In this document: one piece after another, positions 32,924 to 43,812 of the stretch
Layout: each line of letters starts with the position of its first letter
Position numbering within the stretch: position 1 is the first letter of the stretch
Assembly: GCA_948356915.1 (NCBI GenBank)
Contig: CAOJCG010000001.1
Span: 210,599 to 274,598, forward strand
Reading direction: 5' to 3'
DNA length: 64,000 nt
Origin: an uncultured Clostridiaceae bacterium
Lineage (GTDB): Bacteria; Bacillota; Clostridia; TANB77; CAG-508
Position numbers and translations under genes: made by a program
Notes under the pieces: model-generated
The model's database searches: none
What the model saw: only the letters and a program-made list of their open reading frames with translations
Told to the model about the DNA's origin: nothing

Positions 32924-34330
32924 TTACATTGTTAGTGTTCCATTTGGAGTATCTCTTATTACAAGTATGTCTTCTTCTTTTCCTGTTTTTGCATTTATAT
33001 AAACTAAAAATTCTGTATCATCTACTTTTCCTTTGAATTCCCAACATAATATTTCTGTTTGGAACTGTGTTGGAATTATTGCTAAACTTTCACTTTCTAT
33101 ATTTAACTCTTTATTTAAACTTTCTTTTGCTTTTTCTTTTGTTATTCCTATATTTCCTATTTCTCTTTCATAATGTGAGTTTAAATATCCTGTTGTTTCT
33201 ATTCCTAATACTTGCCCATTATCTAAGGCTACTTTTAGTTTTATTAGGTCTGGGTATATTGTTACTTCTCCATTTTGTGAGTTTTGAGAGTATGCATAGT
33301 TAATTGTTATAACTCCATCTTGTTTTAAATAATAGGTTTCTTTCATATTTTTGAATCCATGATTTGCTAAGAAATTCTTTCCCATTTCATCTGCTCTTTC
33401 ATCTGATATTGTTGCTGCCTCTATATTTCTATTATAATTCATAAATACTACATGTCCACCTTTTTGGGTTATTGATATTATCGCATTATTTTTATCATCT
33501 TTTTCACCATTTAATGTTACTCTAAAATCATAACATGGCATATTTGTATTTTCAGAAATTCCATTAGATTCTATTTTATTTATATTCTCATTTCCAAAGA
33601 ATTCTATTGCTATTTGTTTTGCTCTTTCTTCATCAATATTTTCTCCTGTTAGCCCTTTTTTCTCTGACCCAGTTAAATGCTCTGAAAATGCCCCATCATA
33701 TATTAAACCTGCATATTCATGGAAATTCTCTTCTAAGTTACTAAAACTATCTTTTGATATATTGCTAACCTGTGTTGCAAATACAGTACTTCCTTTTTTA
33801 GTTAGTTCTCCCCATTTTATTCTTCCATCATTCATATCTGCTGATAATTGATTTAATGTATTTTCTAACTCTACACTATAATTATGCAAATTTTTTAAAT
33901 TATTAAAATCATCTCGTGTTAAAGCTTCATTATATATGTTTTTTCTTGATAAACTAAAGCTATAATCACTTACTTGATTTAAAAATTTGGAAGTATTGCT
34001 AAGTTCCTCTGACCCCATTGGTAGCATTGCTAAATATGCCTGAGCTAAGTTTGCTTCTCTCCACACATGTGTTAAAGCTTCTGCCCCATGCTCTGGAGTA
34101 CTTGATATTAATGATTTCGCAAGATATGTCTCAACATTTTGTACATAATCTACCAGTTCAAAAAAGGCCATGTTATAATCATTTTCAGTAGCTTGCCTAA
34201 ATGTTCTTTCCCTTTTATATGTGTATAATCCAAGTACTGCTATTACCGTAACTAGTGTTACTACTAAAGTAAGCATATGCCTATCTTTTAATCTATCTTT
34301 CCAATCGTATACTTTTTCTTTTATATTCAT
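32924..34330 (-). CDS. ypeB: Germination protein YpeB
   Basis: N-terminal TM, YpeB/PepSY-like C-terminus, adjacent to SleB. Confidence 0.85.
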   Translation of the reverse strand: MNIKEKVYDWKDRLKDRHMLTLVVTLVTVIAVLGLYTYKRERTFRQATENDYNMAFFELVDYVQNVETYLAKSLISSTPEHGAEALTHVWREANLAQAYLAMLPMGSEELSNTSKFLNQVSDYSFSLSRKNIYNEALTRDDFNNLKNLHNYSVELENTLNQLSADMNDGRIKWGELTKKGSTVFATQVSNISKDSFSNLEENFHEYAGLIYDGAFSEHLTGSEKKGLTGENIDEERAKQIAIEFFGNENINKIESNGISENTNMPCYDFRVTLNGEKDDKNNAIISITQKGGHVVFMNYNRNIEAATISDERADEMGKNFLANHGFKNMKETYYLKQDGVITINYAYSQNSQNGEVTIYPDLIKLKVALDNGQVLGIETTGYLNSHYEREIGNIGITKEKAKESLNKELNIESESLAIIPTQFQTEILCWEFKGKVDDTEFLVYINAKTGKEEDILVIRDTPNGTLTM

Positions 34331-34347
34331 ATTAAAATTCTTCCTTT

Positions 34348-34923
34348 CTAACTACAAAATCTATGTTTTCCTATAGTTTTAATAAGTGGTCTTGACCATA
34401 TCCATTTATTTGTTGCTGTGGCTGGGTTAAAGTAGTATATTGCGCCTCCTGTTGGGTCCCACCCATTCATTGCATCTTGTGCTGCTTTTAGTACTGTTGA
34501 ACCTTCTGCTATTGCTACATTTATTTGTCCATCGGCTACTGCTGTAAAAGCTCCACTTTGGTATATTACTCCTGCTATTGTGTTTGGAAATTTTGAACTT
34601 TTTACTCTATTTAGAATAACTGCTCCTACTGCAACTTGCCCTTCATATGGCTCTCCCCTTGCTTCACCATTTATGGCTCTTGCCATTAATTGTAAGTCTG
34701 ATGTGCTTGATGAAGTTTTTGCTACAACTCCAGATGAGTTTTCCACATTTTTTACATCTATGTTTATAACTATAAAGAAAATTGCACATAATATTAAAAA
34801 TATTATTAATAATTTTTTCTTTTTCATTTTTTCTTTTTCCTCCATTTTTACGTTATTTACCTTTATTTTTCCTTTTTTATTGGTTTTTATTCTCAAAATT
34901 TTATATTTTTTTAATTTCACCAA
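34348..34923 (-). CDS. sleB: Spore cortex-lytic enzyme SleB-type cell-wall hydrolase
   Basis: MARAINGEARGEPYEGQVAVGAVILNRVKSSKFPNTIAGVIYQ..YYFNPATATNKWIW. Confidence 0.9.
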   Translation of the reverse strand: MVKLKKYKILRIKTNKKGKIKVNNVKMEEKEKMKKKKLLIIFLILCAIFFIVINIDVKNVENSSGVVAKTSSSTSDLQLMARAINGEARGEPYEGQVAVGAVILNRVKSSKFPNTIAGVIYQSGAFTAVADGQINVAIAEGSTVLKAAQDAMNGWDPTGGAIYYFNPATATNKWIWSRPLIKTIGKHRFCS

Positions 34924-35069
34924 ACCCTATATATATCAATATTTTTATAACTTTTATGCCTATTCTCAAAAAATTTTTTTTAAAAATTTTGCCAAAAGTA
35001 TTGTATTATGTTTACTGTTGTGCTATAATAAGTTTAGTTCTCAAGTGAGACAAGTACATTTAAAATTAA

Positions 35070-35317
35070 AAATCCACAAGGAGGTAAAGGCCTATGAGAG
35101 CAAGTCCTAAGGTTTTTTCAAAAACAATTATTAGTGCGTAAGATCAGCGGCGGTGCGTAGCACCACAGTAACTCGTTAACCAGCATAAAAAAGCGGAGGG
35201 ATTGTTTATGATCAGAGGAAAGCCGATTTCACACAAATTTTTAAATACTTTGAATAATTGATCGCAGCAGGCGCCGGAGTGGCGAGGAGGAAACCCATGT
35301 TTCGGACAAGTGGATTT
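35070..35317 (+). ncRNA. Structured ncRNA candidate (possibly raiA-RNA-like)
   Basis: GC-rich island; closing stem AAATCCAC (35070-35077)/GTGGATTT (35310-35317); internal hairpins such as GGTGC-GTA-GCACC; no coding potential; followed by two hairpins. Confidence 0.6.
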
Positions 35318-35322
35318 GTTTA

Positions 35323-35388
35323 GCGGGCTTAGCCCGCAAGAAAAATTGAATAACGAATAAAAAGATATGTTAATTAGCATATCTTTTT
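35323..35388 (+). terminator. Hairpin GCGGGC-TTA-GCCCGC and intrinsic terminator AAAAGATATG..CATATCTTTT
   Basis: Inverted repeats after the ncRNA. Confidence 0.75.
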
Positions 35389-35429
35389 ATTTGTATTTTT
35401 TTTATTTTTGTGGTATTATATTAAAAACA

Positions 35430-35553
35430 AAGTTGGCTTCGCCACGCAGGTAAACACAAGACCTACTCCTACAATTTAAAATCGATTTTTCCTATACTAC
35501 AAGAATGTGGCTTTGCTACGAGGTCGATTGCTAATCGTCCCTACATTTAAAAT
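35430..35553. repeat. Two tandem partial copies of the GGCTTCGCCACG...CCTACAATTTAAAAT-CGATTTTTCCTATACTACAA repeat
   Basis: Shared words with 1034, 17903 and 41630. Confidence 0.65.
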
Positions 35554-35574
35554 ATTTATAATTGGAGATTATTT

Positions 35575-36727
35575 ATGAAAAAAATTTTAATTTTTTATGC
35601 CTCATATGGAGGTGGTCATTTTTCTGCTGCTAAATCTATTAAGCAGTATATTGATGATAATTATACTGATACACAAACATATATGATAGATTGTGTTAAA
35701 TATATTAATAAAGCTTTTGAAAAGGTTACTACAACTGCATACAAGGAAATAGCTAAAAAAGCACCTTGGACATGGGGTAAGGTTTATTATAAATCTGAAA
35801 ATGGTCTTATAGCAAAGGTAAGTTCTACTTCTAATAAAATAATGGCTGTAAAAATGGCTAAATTATTTAGAGAAATTAAACCAGACATTGTTATTTCTAC
35901 ACATGCTTTTGGTTCTCAAATGACTAGCTATCTAAAGAAAAAAGGTAAAACTAATTGCACCTTAGCTACTGTTATGACTGATTTTGCTCCACACAATCAA
36001 TGGTTAATTGGCAGTGAATTTGTAGACTTTTATTTTGTTTCAAATGAAAATATGAAAAATACAATTATTCAAAATAATGATATTGATGCAGATAAAATAT
36101 ATGTTACTGGTATTCCTATTTCTGAGCGCTTTTTAGAAAAATATGATAAGAATGAAATTTTAAAAGAATTTGGACTATCTAAAAATAAAAAGACTATTTT
36201 ATTTTTTCGGTGGTGGTGAATATGGAATTGGTAAAAATAAAACAATTAATATTTTAAACATTCTTGCTAAAAGTGACTATAATATTCAAGTTGTTGCTAT
36301 TGCTGGTAGAAATAGAAAACTAAAAGTAGCTTTTGAAAATATTGTATTGGAAAATAACAAACAAGACTGTATTAAAGTTCTTCCTTTTACCAATAAAGTT
36401 CCTGAACTTATGAGTATTTCAGATTTAGTTATTACAAAACCAGGTGGACTAACAACTAGTGAAAGTTTGGCGAGCTCACTTCCTATGATAATTATTAATC
36501 CAATACCAGGTCAAGAGGAACAAAACGCCGAATTTTTGGAAGCTGAAGGAGCTGGTATTTGGATAAAAAAAGATTCAAACTCGACTGCTATTATAAATAA
36601 TATTTTAAGTGATGAAAATAAATTAAGTAATATGAAACAAAATTCTATCAAATTAGCAAAGGTACATTCTACCGAAAATATATGTAAAATTTGTTTAGAA
36701 GGAAAGGAGAATAAAAATGACAAGTAA
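35575..36727 (+). CDS. MGDG-synthase/UgtP-like glycosyltransferase, requires +1 shift at CGG 36208-36210
   Basis: YASYGGGHFSAAKSI; ...NKKTILFF-(C)-GGGEYGIGKNKTINIL...TKPGGLTTSESLA. Confidence 0.9.
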
Positions 36728-37007
36728 AGAACGCGCCTATTTAAGAGGTTTAGCAAATAGTATAGATGCTATTTTTCAAATTGGTAAAGGAGGTATTTCT
36801 GATAACTTAATTACTCAACTTTCTGATGCACTAGAGGCACGAGAATTAATAAAAATTTCTGTATTAGAAACAGCACCTGCAAATGCTAAATTATTAGGAA
36901 ATGAAATTGCTAATTTAACTAATTCTATTTTAGTACAAACTGTAGGAAATAAAATTACTTTGTATAGAGCTAGAAAAAAAGATTCTAAAATTGTATTTCC
37001 TAAATAG
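36717..37007 (+). CDS. yhbY: YhbY-family ribosome-assembly RNA-binding protein
   Basis: MTSKERAYLRGLANSIDAIFQIGKGGISDNLITQLSDALEARELIKISVL. Confidence 0.9.
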   Translation: MTSKERAYLRGLANSIDAIFQIGKGGISDNLITQLSDALEARELIKISVLETAPANAKLLGNEIANLTNSILVQTVGNKITLYRARKKDSKIVFPK

Positions 37008-37041
37008 AGGTTGGAAGTTAGAAGTTGGAGGTTGGAAATTA
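37008..37041. repeat. AGAGGTTGGAAGTTAGAAGTTGGAGGTTGGAAATTA
   Basis: Related to 23240-23325. Confidence 0.6.
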
Positions 37042-37158
37042 TAAATTTTATTATTTTTCCATCTCTAATCTAAACTTTTCTGAAATTTTGTAATTATTTT
37101 TTCTTTTTTCATTGACTTTTATTTAAAATAGTGTTAATATTATTATGCAATTGATATT

Positions 37159-37236
37159 TGGTTCAGTAGCTCAGTTGGATAGAGCAACGGATTTCTAATC
37201 CGTGGGTCGGGGGTTCGAATCCCTCCTGGATCACCA
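37159..37236 (+). tRNA. tRNA-Arg(UCU)
   Basis: Cloverleaf GGTTCAG...CTGGATC; anticodon loop TTTCTAA; encoded CCA. Confidence 0.95.
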
Positions 37237-37267
37237 AGATAGCCTTATACAACTTTAAGTATAAGTT

Positions 37268-37299
37268 AAACGTTACACTTTTAAAGTTGTAACGTTTTT
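37268..37299 (+). terminator. Hairpin AACGTTAC..GTAACGTTTTT
   Basis: Inverted repeat + T-run after tRNA. Confidence 0.7.
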
Positions 37300-37324
37300 A
37301 TTTATAAAAGAAATTATCTGGGAG

Positions 37325-37567
37325 GTGATTTTTTTGACTAAAATAATTATTGCTGATGTTTTATATACTACAACAGATGAAACATTTTATGTTTTAAATA
37401 GAATACATGATAATGCTTCTAAGTATTACTCTGAAACATTAGAAGATGTTTTTTATAAGCTTAAGCAAGATAAATGGGAACAATGTGGAAAAGTGAAAAA
37501 GAGTGATGGATCCTTAGCAGATATGTTTGTAAAAGAGATGAATTATATAGCTGTTTGGGAAGAATAA
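37325..37567 (+). CDS. Hypothetical protein (80 aa)
   Basis: RBS GGGAGGTG; plausible composition. Confidence 0.5.
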   Translation: MIFLTKIIIADVLYTTTDETFYVLNRIHDNASKYYSETLEDVFYKLKQDKWEQCGKVKKSDGSLADMFVKEMNYIAVWEE

Positions 37568-37649
37568 TATCTCAAAACAGTGTTTAACTGATAATGATAT
37601 GAAAAAAACATTTCAAACTACATTTCTGTATTTTGAGATGTTTTCTTTT

Positions 37650-38033
37650 TTAATAGTTCCTACAAATTCTAATTTGTTTATTTACTTTTAATTTTAAATA
37701 TTTCCATTCGAGCATTGATATATATTTTATAGATTCTGATGATAATAAGTTATTTTCTTTTGCATATTTATTCCATTCTTCTAAACTTGGAAATTTATTA
37801 TTTTTCATTGTTAATTTTATTAATTCCCTGTAACTTAATTCATAATATTTCTTCATATTACTATTAGCAGGAAATTTTCTCCCATACATGGATACTAAAT
37901 AATAATCATTTACTAATTTATCAATTTTATTACTTAGTTCTATTGCTTTTGTATTATCTAGCTCATCACTTTGTACGTCATTATTTAATTCATTTTGCAA
38001 ATTTCTTATTTCATTACTTAATTTCTTCTCCAT
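37650..38033 (-). CDS. Hypothetical protein with Spo0E-like N-terminal motif (ELSNKIDKLVNDYY)
   Basis: Motif resemblance only. Confidence 0.5.
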   Translation of the reverse strand: MEKKLSNEIRNLQNELNNDVQSDELDNTKAIELSNKIDKLVNDYYLVSMYGRKFPANSNMKKYYELSYRELIKLTMKNNKFPSLEEWNKYAKENNLLSSESIKYISMLEWKYLKLKVNKQIRICRNY

Positions 38034-38246
38034 TTATCATCACCACACATCCATAATTATTAGATATATGCCTCTTACTTTGTTAGCTTGAATATTACTA
38101 TTCTACAATCTACCCTTTCTTATATTATATAACATTATGTCAAGAAAACATGTCGAATTTTGTCGATTATTATAAAAAAGAAGAAAAAAATTGTGTAATT
38201 TGGCGAAAAAAGTCGCCTTATTACACAATATTTACTTATATGTTGT

Positions 38247-39650
38247 TTAATTTTCCCAAAAAGCTTCATATGCCCTATATGTTTCATAAATATCAAATTT
38301 ACTTGTTACTTCATATGGTGCATGCATTGAAAGTACTGGTACACCACAGTCTATTACATCTACACCTTTATTGGCTAGAATATAGGCTATTGTACCACCT
38401 CCACCTATATCTATTTTACCTAATTCTGCAACTTCGTATTTTATATTATTTTTTTCAAATATTCCTCTTATTTGTGCAACAAATTCCGCATTTGCATCAG
38501 ATGCTCCTGATTTTCCTCTTGCTCCCGTATATTTATTCAGTCCTACTCCTCTTCCTAAAAATCCTGAATTATTTCTTTCATAGGCTGAAGCATATATTGG
38601 GTCATATGCCGCATCAACATCTGCTGATAACATTTTTGAATTACAAAATACTTGGTCTAATAGGTTTGGTTTATTTACTCCTAATCTATTTAATAATTCT
38701 GAAATAAATGTATCAAATACATGTGACTCCATTCCTGTATTTCCCATACTTCCTATTTCTTCTTTGTCTGATATTATACATACTGCTGTTGTTTCTGGGT
38801 TTTGTATATCTAGTAGTGCCCTTACTGATGTATATACACATACTTTATCGTCTTGACCGTATGCTGCTACCATACTTCTATCAAACCCCATTGTTCTTGC
38901 ACAGAATGCTGGTACTAATTCTATTTCTGAACTTACAAAGTCTATTTCTTTTATTCCATATTTATCGTTTAATATTTTTAGTATATTTAATTTAACCGCA
39001 TCTACTATGCTTTCTCCATTATATGGTATACTTCCTACTAATAAATTTAGTTCTTCCCCTTTTACACCTTCTTTTAATTTTCTTTCCATTTGTTCTGCTG
39101 CTAAATGTGGAAGTAAATCTGTTATTGTGAATATCGGGTCTTCTTTGTCTTCCCCTATGTTTATTTCTTGTTTTTCTCCATTTGATTTAACTATTACTCC
39201 ATGCATGCTAAGAGGAATTGTTGTCCATTGATATTTTTTTACTCCTCCATAATAATGTGTTTTTAAATATGCTAAACCAGAATCTTCATATAATGGGTTT
39301 GGTTTTAAGTCTAACCTTGGTGAGTCTGCATGTGCTCCTATTATATTAATTCCTTTTTCTATATCATTTTTTCCTATTATTGCTAAGTACATACTTTTTT
39401 CTCTATTGATATAATATACTTTATCTCCTGGTTTTAAATTTGAATATTCACAAATATTTTTAAATCCTTTTTCTTCTACTAATTTTTTTACACTTTTTAC
39501 TATTTCTCTTTCAGTTTTTGATTTATTTAAAAATTCTATATAGTTATCACAAAATGTAAATATGCTATTTTTCACATTTTCCTCTAACCCTTCCCATCCT
39601 GTTTTTGTTTTTCTAAATAAATTTTCTTTTAATTTTTCTACTTCTGTCAT
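38247..39650 (-). CDS. M18 family aminopeptidase
   Basis: GAHADSPRLDLKPNP; SDKEEIGSMGNTGM; HAPYEVTSKFD. Confidence 0.95.
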   Translation of the reverse strand: MTEVEKLKENLFRKTKTGWEGLEENVKNSIFTFCDNYIEFLNKSKTEREIVKSVKKLVEEKGFKNICEYSNLKPGDKVYYINREKSMYLAIIGKNDIEKGINIIGAHADSPRLDLKPNPLYEDSGLAYLKTHYYGGVKKYQWTTIPLSMHGVIVKSNGEKQEINIGEDKEDPIFTITDLLPHLAAEQMERKLKEGVKGEELNLLVGSIPYNGESIVDAVKLNILKILNDKYGIKEIDFVSSEIELVPAFCARTMGFDRSMVAAYGQDDKVCVYTSVRALLDIQNPETTAVCIISDKEEIGSMGNTGMESHVFDTFISELLNRLGVNKPNLLDQVFCNSKMLSADVDAAYDPIYASAYERNNSGFLGRGVGLNKYTGARGKSGASDANAEFVAQIRGIFEKNNIKYEVAELGKIDIGGGGTIAYILANKGVDVIDCGVPVLSMHAPYEVTSKFDIYETYRAYEAFWEN

Positions 39651-39837
39651 ATTTATCACCCTTTCTTTAGTTTTTACCTATATATTTCTTTCTACTTTTT
39701 TTTATTATTTCCTTTTTTTTGATATATAACCATCTATTTTTACATATATAATTTATAAATAGTATTTACAAATTATATTTTTTATTGTTTAATGTATTTG
39801 TAAAATTATGAATTATTTTGTTTTTTGGAGCTAGAAA

Positions 39838-41610
39838 ATGGATAAAATTGAAGAAAAAGAATTAGAAAAAAATATTGATACTAAAGAAAAAATTAATGAA
39901 GAAGAATTTGTTACTACTAATCAAGAAATTTCAAAAGAAGAAAATGCTACTGGCGTAATACAAATACTAGAAGAAAATGTTACTGATAATGATATTAATG
40001 CTAATGACACTGAAAATATTATAGAAAATGAAAATATTAATGGAATACCTGAAAGTATAAAGAATAAGAAATACAATAAAATATTAATACCTGTTATTAG
40101 TATTTTATTAATTTTTATGCTACTTTTATTTTCTACAATTTTTGCTTTGCTAAATGTTAATAAAAATACTATTGTTTCAGGCATTTCTATAAAAGGAATT
40201 GATGTTTCTGGCTTAACAAAAGAAGAAGCATATAACAAAGTTGAAACTGTTATAACTAAAAAACTTACAACACCTTTTAACCTTACACATAATGATATTA
40301 GTACTACTATCTCAGCAGAGCAACTTGGAGTTAATTTTGATATAGCCTCTAGTATAGATACAGCTTATGCAATTGGAAAAGAAAGTAATATTTTTGTAAA
40401 TAATTTTAAAATATTATCTTGTTTAATACATAAAACAGATATACTTCCTAGTTTTACATATAATGAAAATCTGATTAATAATTTAGCGTTAGAAATTAAT
40501 ACTAATTTTCCGGATAAATTAGTAGAACCTAGTTATTATGTAGAAAATAATAATTTAATTATTACTAAGGGTAAAAATGGGGTAACTATAGATACACAAA
40601 TTCTTAAATTAAAAATTATTGCTTATATAAATGATTTTAATACAAACGATGAAAATATCGATATTCCAGTTGTTAATTGTACTTCAAAAGATATTAATAT
40701 AGATTCTATTCATTCTGAAATTTATAAAGAGCCTAAGGATGCATATTATACTAAGGACCCATTTACTGTATATCCGCATGTAGATGGAATAGATTTTGGA
40801 ATGACTATAGATGAGGCTAAACAACTTTTAGAAGAAGATAAAGAAAATTATACAATTACTCTAAAAATAACACAGCCTAATATTACTACTAATCAAATAG
40901 GAACAGAGGCATTTCCTGATTTACTTGCGACATTTTCTACTTCTTATAGTACAAAAAATGTTAATAGAACTACTAATATTAAACTAGCTTCTTCTAAAAT
41001 AGATGGTATTGTTATATTACCTGGGGAAACATTTTCTTATAATATTACTGTAGGAAAAAGAACTGCTGAGGCTGGTTTCAAAAGTGCTGCTGTATATTCG
41101 GGTGGAGAAGTAACTACTGGTATTGGTGGTGGTATTTGCCAGGTTTCTTCTACATTATATAATTCTGTTTTACTTTCAAACCTTGAAATAGTTGAAAGGC
41201 ACAATCATGGTTTTAACCCTGGATATGTAAAAGCTGGAACAGATGCAACTGTTTCTTGGGGTGGACCAGATTTTAAATTTAAAAATAATAGAAAATACCC
41301 TATTAAAGTATCATGTACAAATTCTGGTGGTATAATAACTACTAAAATATTTGGTTTAAAAGAGGAAAATGATTATCAAGTTGAAATAGAAGCTTATATA
41401 ACTAGTTACATTCCTTATAAAACAATAACTAAACAAGTTTCTTCTCTTAATGTTGGCCAAACTAAAGTTATTGAAAGCGGTTCTAATGGTTGTAATGCAG
41501 TAGCTTATAGAGTGTTAAAGCAAAATGGTAAGGTTGTTTCGAAAACATTACTTTCAAAGGATACTTACAATCCTCATAATAGAATTGTTTATGTTGGAAC
41601 TAAAAAGTAA
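39838..41610 (+). CDS. VanW family protein with peptidoglycan-binding repeats
   Basis: LPGETFSYNITVGKRTAEAGFKSAAVYSGGEVTTGIGGGICQVSSTLYN. Confidence 0.9.
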   Translation: MDKIEEKELEKNIDTKEKINEEEFVTTNQEISKEENATGVIQILEENVTDNDINANDTENIIENENINGIPESIKNKKYNKILIPVISILLIFMLLLFSTIFALLNVNKNTIVSGISIKGIDVSGLTKEEAYNKVETVITKKLTTPFNLTHNDISTTISAEQLGVNFDIASSIDTAYAIGKESNIFVNNFKILSCLIHKTDILPSFTYNENLINNLALEINTNFPDKLVEPSYYVENNNLIITKGKNGVTIDTQILKLKIIAYINDFNTNDENIDIPVVNCTSKDINIDSIHSEIYKEPKDAYYTKDPFTVYPHVDGIDFGMTIDEAKQLLEEDKENYTITLKITQPNITTNQIGTEAFPDLLATFSTSYSTKNVNRTTNIKLASSKIDGIVILPGETFSYNITVGKRTAEAGFKSAAVYSGGEVTTGIGGGICQVSSTLYNSVLLSNLEIVERHNHGFNPGYVKAGTDATVSWGGPDFKFKNNRKYPIKVSCTNSGGIITTKIFGLKEENDYQVEIEAYITSYIPYKTITKQVSSLNVGQTKVIESGSNGCNAVAYRVLKQNGKVVSKTLLSKDTYNPHNRIVYVGTKK

Positions 41611-41629
41611 TAGTAGTACCATAGATATA

Positions 41630-41800
41630 AGTCGCACATAGGAAGCAAAATGGCTTTTTTACACTGACGGCTTATAGCTCGTCCCTACAATTTAAATTTG
41701 ATTTTTCCTATTTAGGGATAAAAATATATTTATTACATAGGTCGCCCAATGGGCGACCCCTACAACGTGAAATGTATTTTTAAAATATATTTTCCTAAAT
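41630..41800. repeat. Two copies of the CCTACA repeat family including palindrome GTCGCCCAATGGGCGAC-CCCTACAACGTGAAATGTATT
   Basis: Second copy matches 1034-1115. Confidence 0.7.
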
Positions 41801-41850
41801 ATAAAATAGTTGTAGAAAAAGTGTATCACGCTTTTTTTACAACTTATTTT

Positions 41851-43140
41851 TTACTCTTCCATTTTTTCTATTAATTTTATTAAAGTTTTGTCATCTGTTT
41901 TTGTAGTTTTATTTAACAAATTATCCCATTTGTGTGTTAATTCTTGCAATTTTTCATCATCTGTTTTTGTTTGACCAAATGATAATCTTTTTAAATAAAA
42001 ATCATTCTTTTCAATGGCTCTTGCAATTCTTCTCCACGAAATTGCCTTTTTTTGATTTTCTAATTTAGTTTCTGCTGTTTCTGGTATGTCTTTAATATCT
42101 ATTCCAAATTTATCTTTATGCCATGCAATAAATTTTCTTATTTTTTTATAATAATGTATCATTAAATCTTTATTATAAATTCCTATACTCTCTAAAAGAA
42201 AAACTGTATATTCTTGCCATGTCATAAAATCAGGTTTAGTAGAGCGTATATTTCCTAAAGCTGTTGTTTTACAATATATATTTCCAAAATTAACACCATT
42301 TACTCTATTTAATATTTTAGACCATGTATCATATTCTAGTGCTTTAAATTGATCTAGCCCATTTCTTTGATCGTCTCCATATGGTTGGCACAGTCTTTGC
42401 TCATATATACTTAAACCATTTTTATACATTAATTCATATATTTCATTATATTTTAAGTCAAGTTTACTAACTGCTCCCCAAATATCTTCTACTCTCCAAT
42501 CATAAATAGGGTAAAAATTATATACATCAATATGTTTTTCTTGTATTCTCACTTTTGTTGTCCAACGATAGTCTTTATACGTAATTTTTCTTTCCTGAAA
42601 AGCAATGGTTCTAAATCTATTTATACTTTCATCTGTTCTAATTCCTATTCCACAAGCAACTTTTGTATTATATTTCTTTTGATACCAGTGTGCAAATTGT
42701 AAAATAAACTCTTCAAATTCTTCCCCTTCTCTAAACCACTCAAATGGGCAATTATGAATATTTATTGAATCTTCTGGCATATCTCTTACCCATATATCCT
42801 TACTTTTTTCTTCCCAACAAATCCATTTTGGTTGCAAAATAGATACCGCATTTCTGAGAGCCATAGGAAGAGCAATATGATAGAAATCTCTAATTTGTGA
42901 TAAAGTTTTTAGGTCATAAATATGTTCTATTGTTTTTTTATATTGCGCTTCAAAGTCTATATATAATACATCAAATTTTTTACCTAATTTTTTAGCCACT
43001 ATATTAGCAAGTTGCACCATTACAGAGCTATCTTTCCCTCCACTAACACAAAAATAAATATTATCAAATTCATTAAAAATAATTTCTAACCTTTCTAGTG
43101 CTGCATCTAATACATTTTTTTCTAAATATTTCTTTGGCAT
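41851..43140 (-). CDS. Phosphoadenosine phosphosulfate reductase family protein with DUF3440 (IbrA-like)
   Basis: FCVSGGKDSSVMVQLA; DWRVEDIWGAV; QRLCQPYGDDQRNGLDQFK. Confidence 0.85.
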   Translation of the reverse strand: MPKKYLEKNVLDAALERLEIIFNEFDNIYFCVSGGKDSSVMVQLANIVAKKLGKKFDVLYIDFEAQYKKTIEHIYDLKTLSQIRDFYHIALPMALRNAVSILQPKWICWEEKSKDIWVRDMPEDSINIHNCPFEWFREGEEFEEFILQFAHWYQKKYNTKVACGIGIRTDESINRFRTIAFQERKITYKDYRWTTKVRIQEKHIDVYNFYPIYDWRVEDIWGAVSKLDLKYNEIYELMYKNGLSIYEQRLCQPYGDDQRNGLDQFKALEYDTWSKILNRVNGVNFGNIYCKTTALGNIRSTKPDFMTWQEYTVFLLESIGIYNKDLMIHYYKKIRKFIAWHKDKFGIDIKDIPETAETKLENQKKAISWRRIARAIEKNDFYLKRLSFGQTKTDDEKLQELTHKWDNLLNKTTKTDDKTLIKLIEKMEE

Positions 43141-43470
43141 TTTATCAGCTTCTTTCTTTATTTTTTTATTTACTATATCTTTTTCTGATTTTTATAATTA
43201 TAACAAGATTGTTTTAAAAAAATTGTAGAAATTTGTCAGATTAAGAGAAATATTTATAAATTATACGTTCATTAAATAAGTACATAATTTCTATTTTTAT
43301 TATATAAAATATATATTTTCACATTAAATATCTAATTTGATTTTATCAATATTATAAAAAAATGTAAATATTTTTTCACAAAATACTGTTAAATATCTAA
43401 TTTTTTTACATATATTTTGTGTTTATGAAACATATTAAAGAATATATAATAAATTTGAAGGAGAGTTATA

Positions 43471-43812
43471 ATGGAAACTGATAATATGAAACGAGAAATT
43501 GCACAATATATTGGTAAAAAAGTTTTAGAATTGAGAAAATCTCATAAGCTATCAAGAGAGCAATTTGCAGAGAAAACTAATTTATCATCAAATTATATAT
43601 ACGAAATAGAAAAAGGCAATAGTGTTCCAGGTTGTATAGCATTAATTGATATATGTAATTATTTTGAAATAGCTCCATCTACTCTCTTAGGAAAATATTT
43701 AGATAAAAATGTTTATACTGTATCAGAATTAGTTCATACGAATTACCAGAAACTATCAAATTATGATAAGAAATTAATTATTGATATGATTAATTTATTA
43801 GCAAATAGATAA
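43471..43812 (+). CDS. XRE-family HTH transcriptional regulator
   Basis: VLELRKSHKLSREQFAEKTNLSSNYIYEIEKGNSVPGC. Confidence 0.9.
   Translation: METDNMKREIAQYIGKKVLELRKSHKLSREQFAEKTNLSSNYIYEIEKGNSVPGCIALIDICNYFEIAPSTLLGKYLDKNVYTVSELVHTNYQKLSNYDKKLIIDMINLLANR

Noticed and set aside
35144-35380. 78-aa minus ORF
   Set aside because: Lies antisense to the structured ncRNA candidate; not protein-like.
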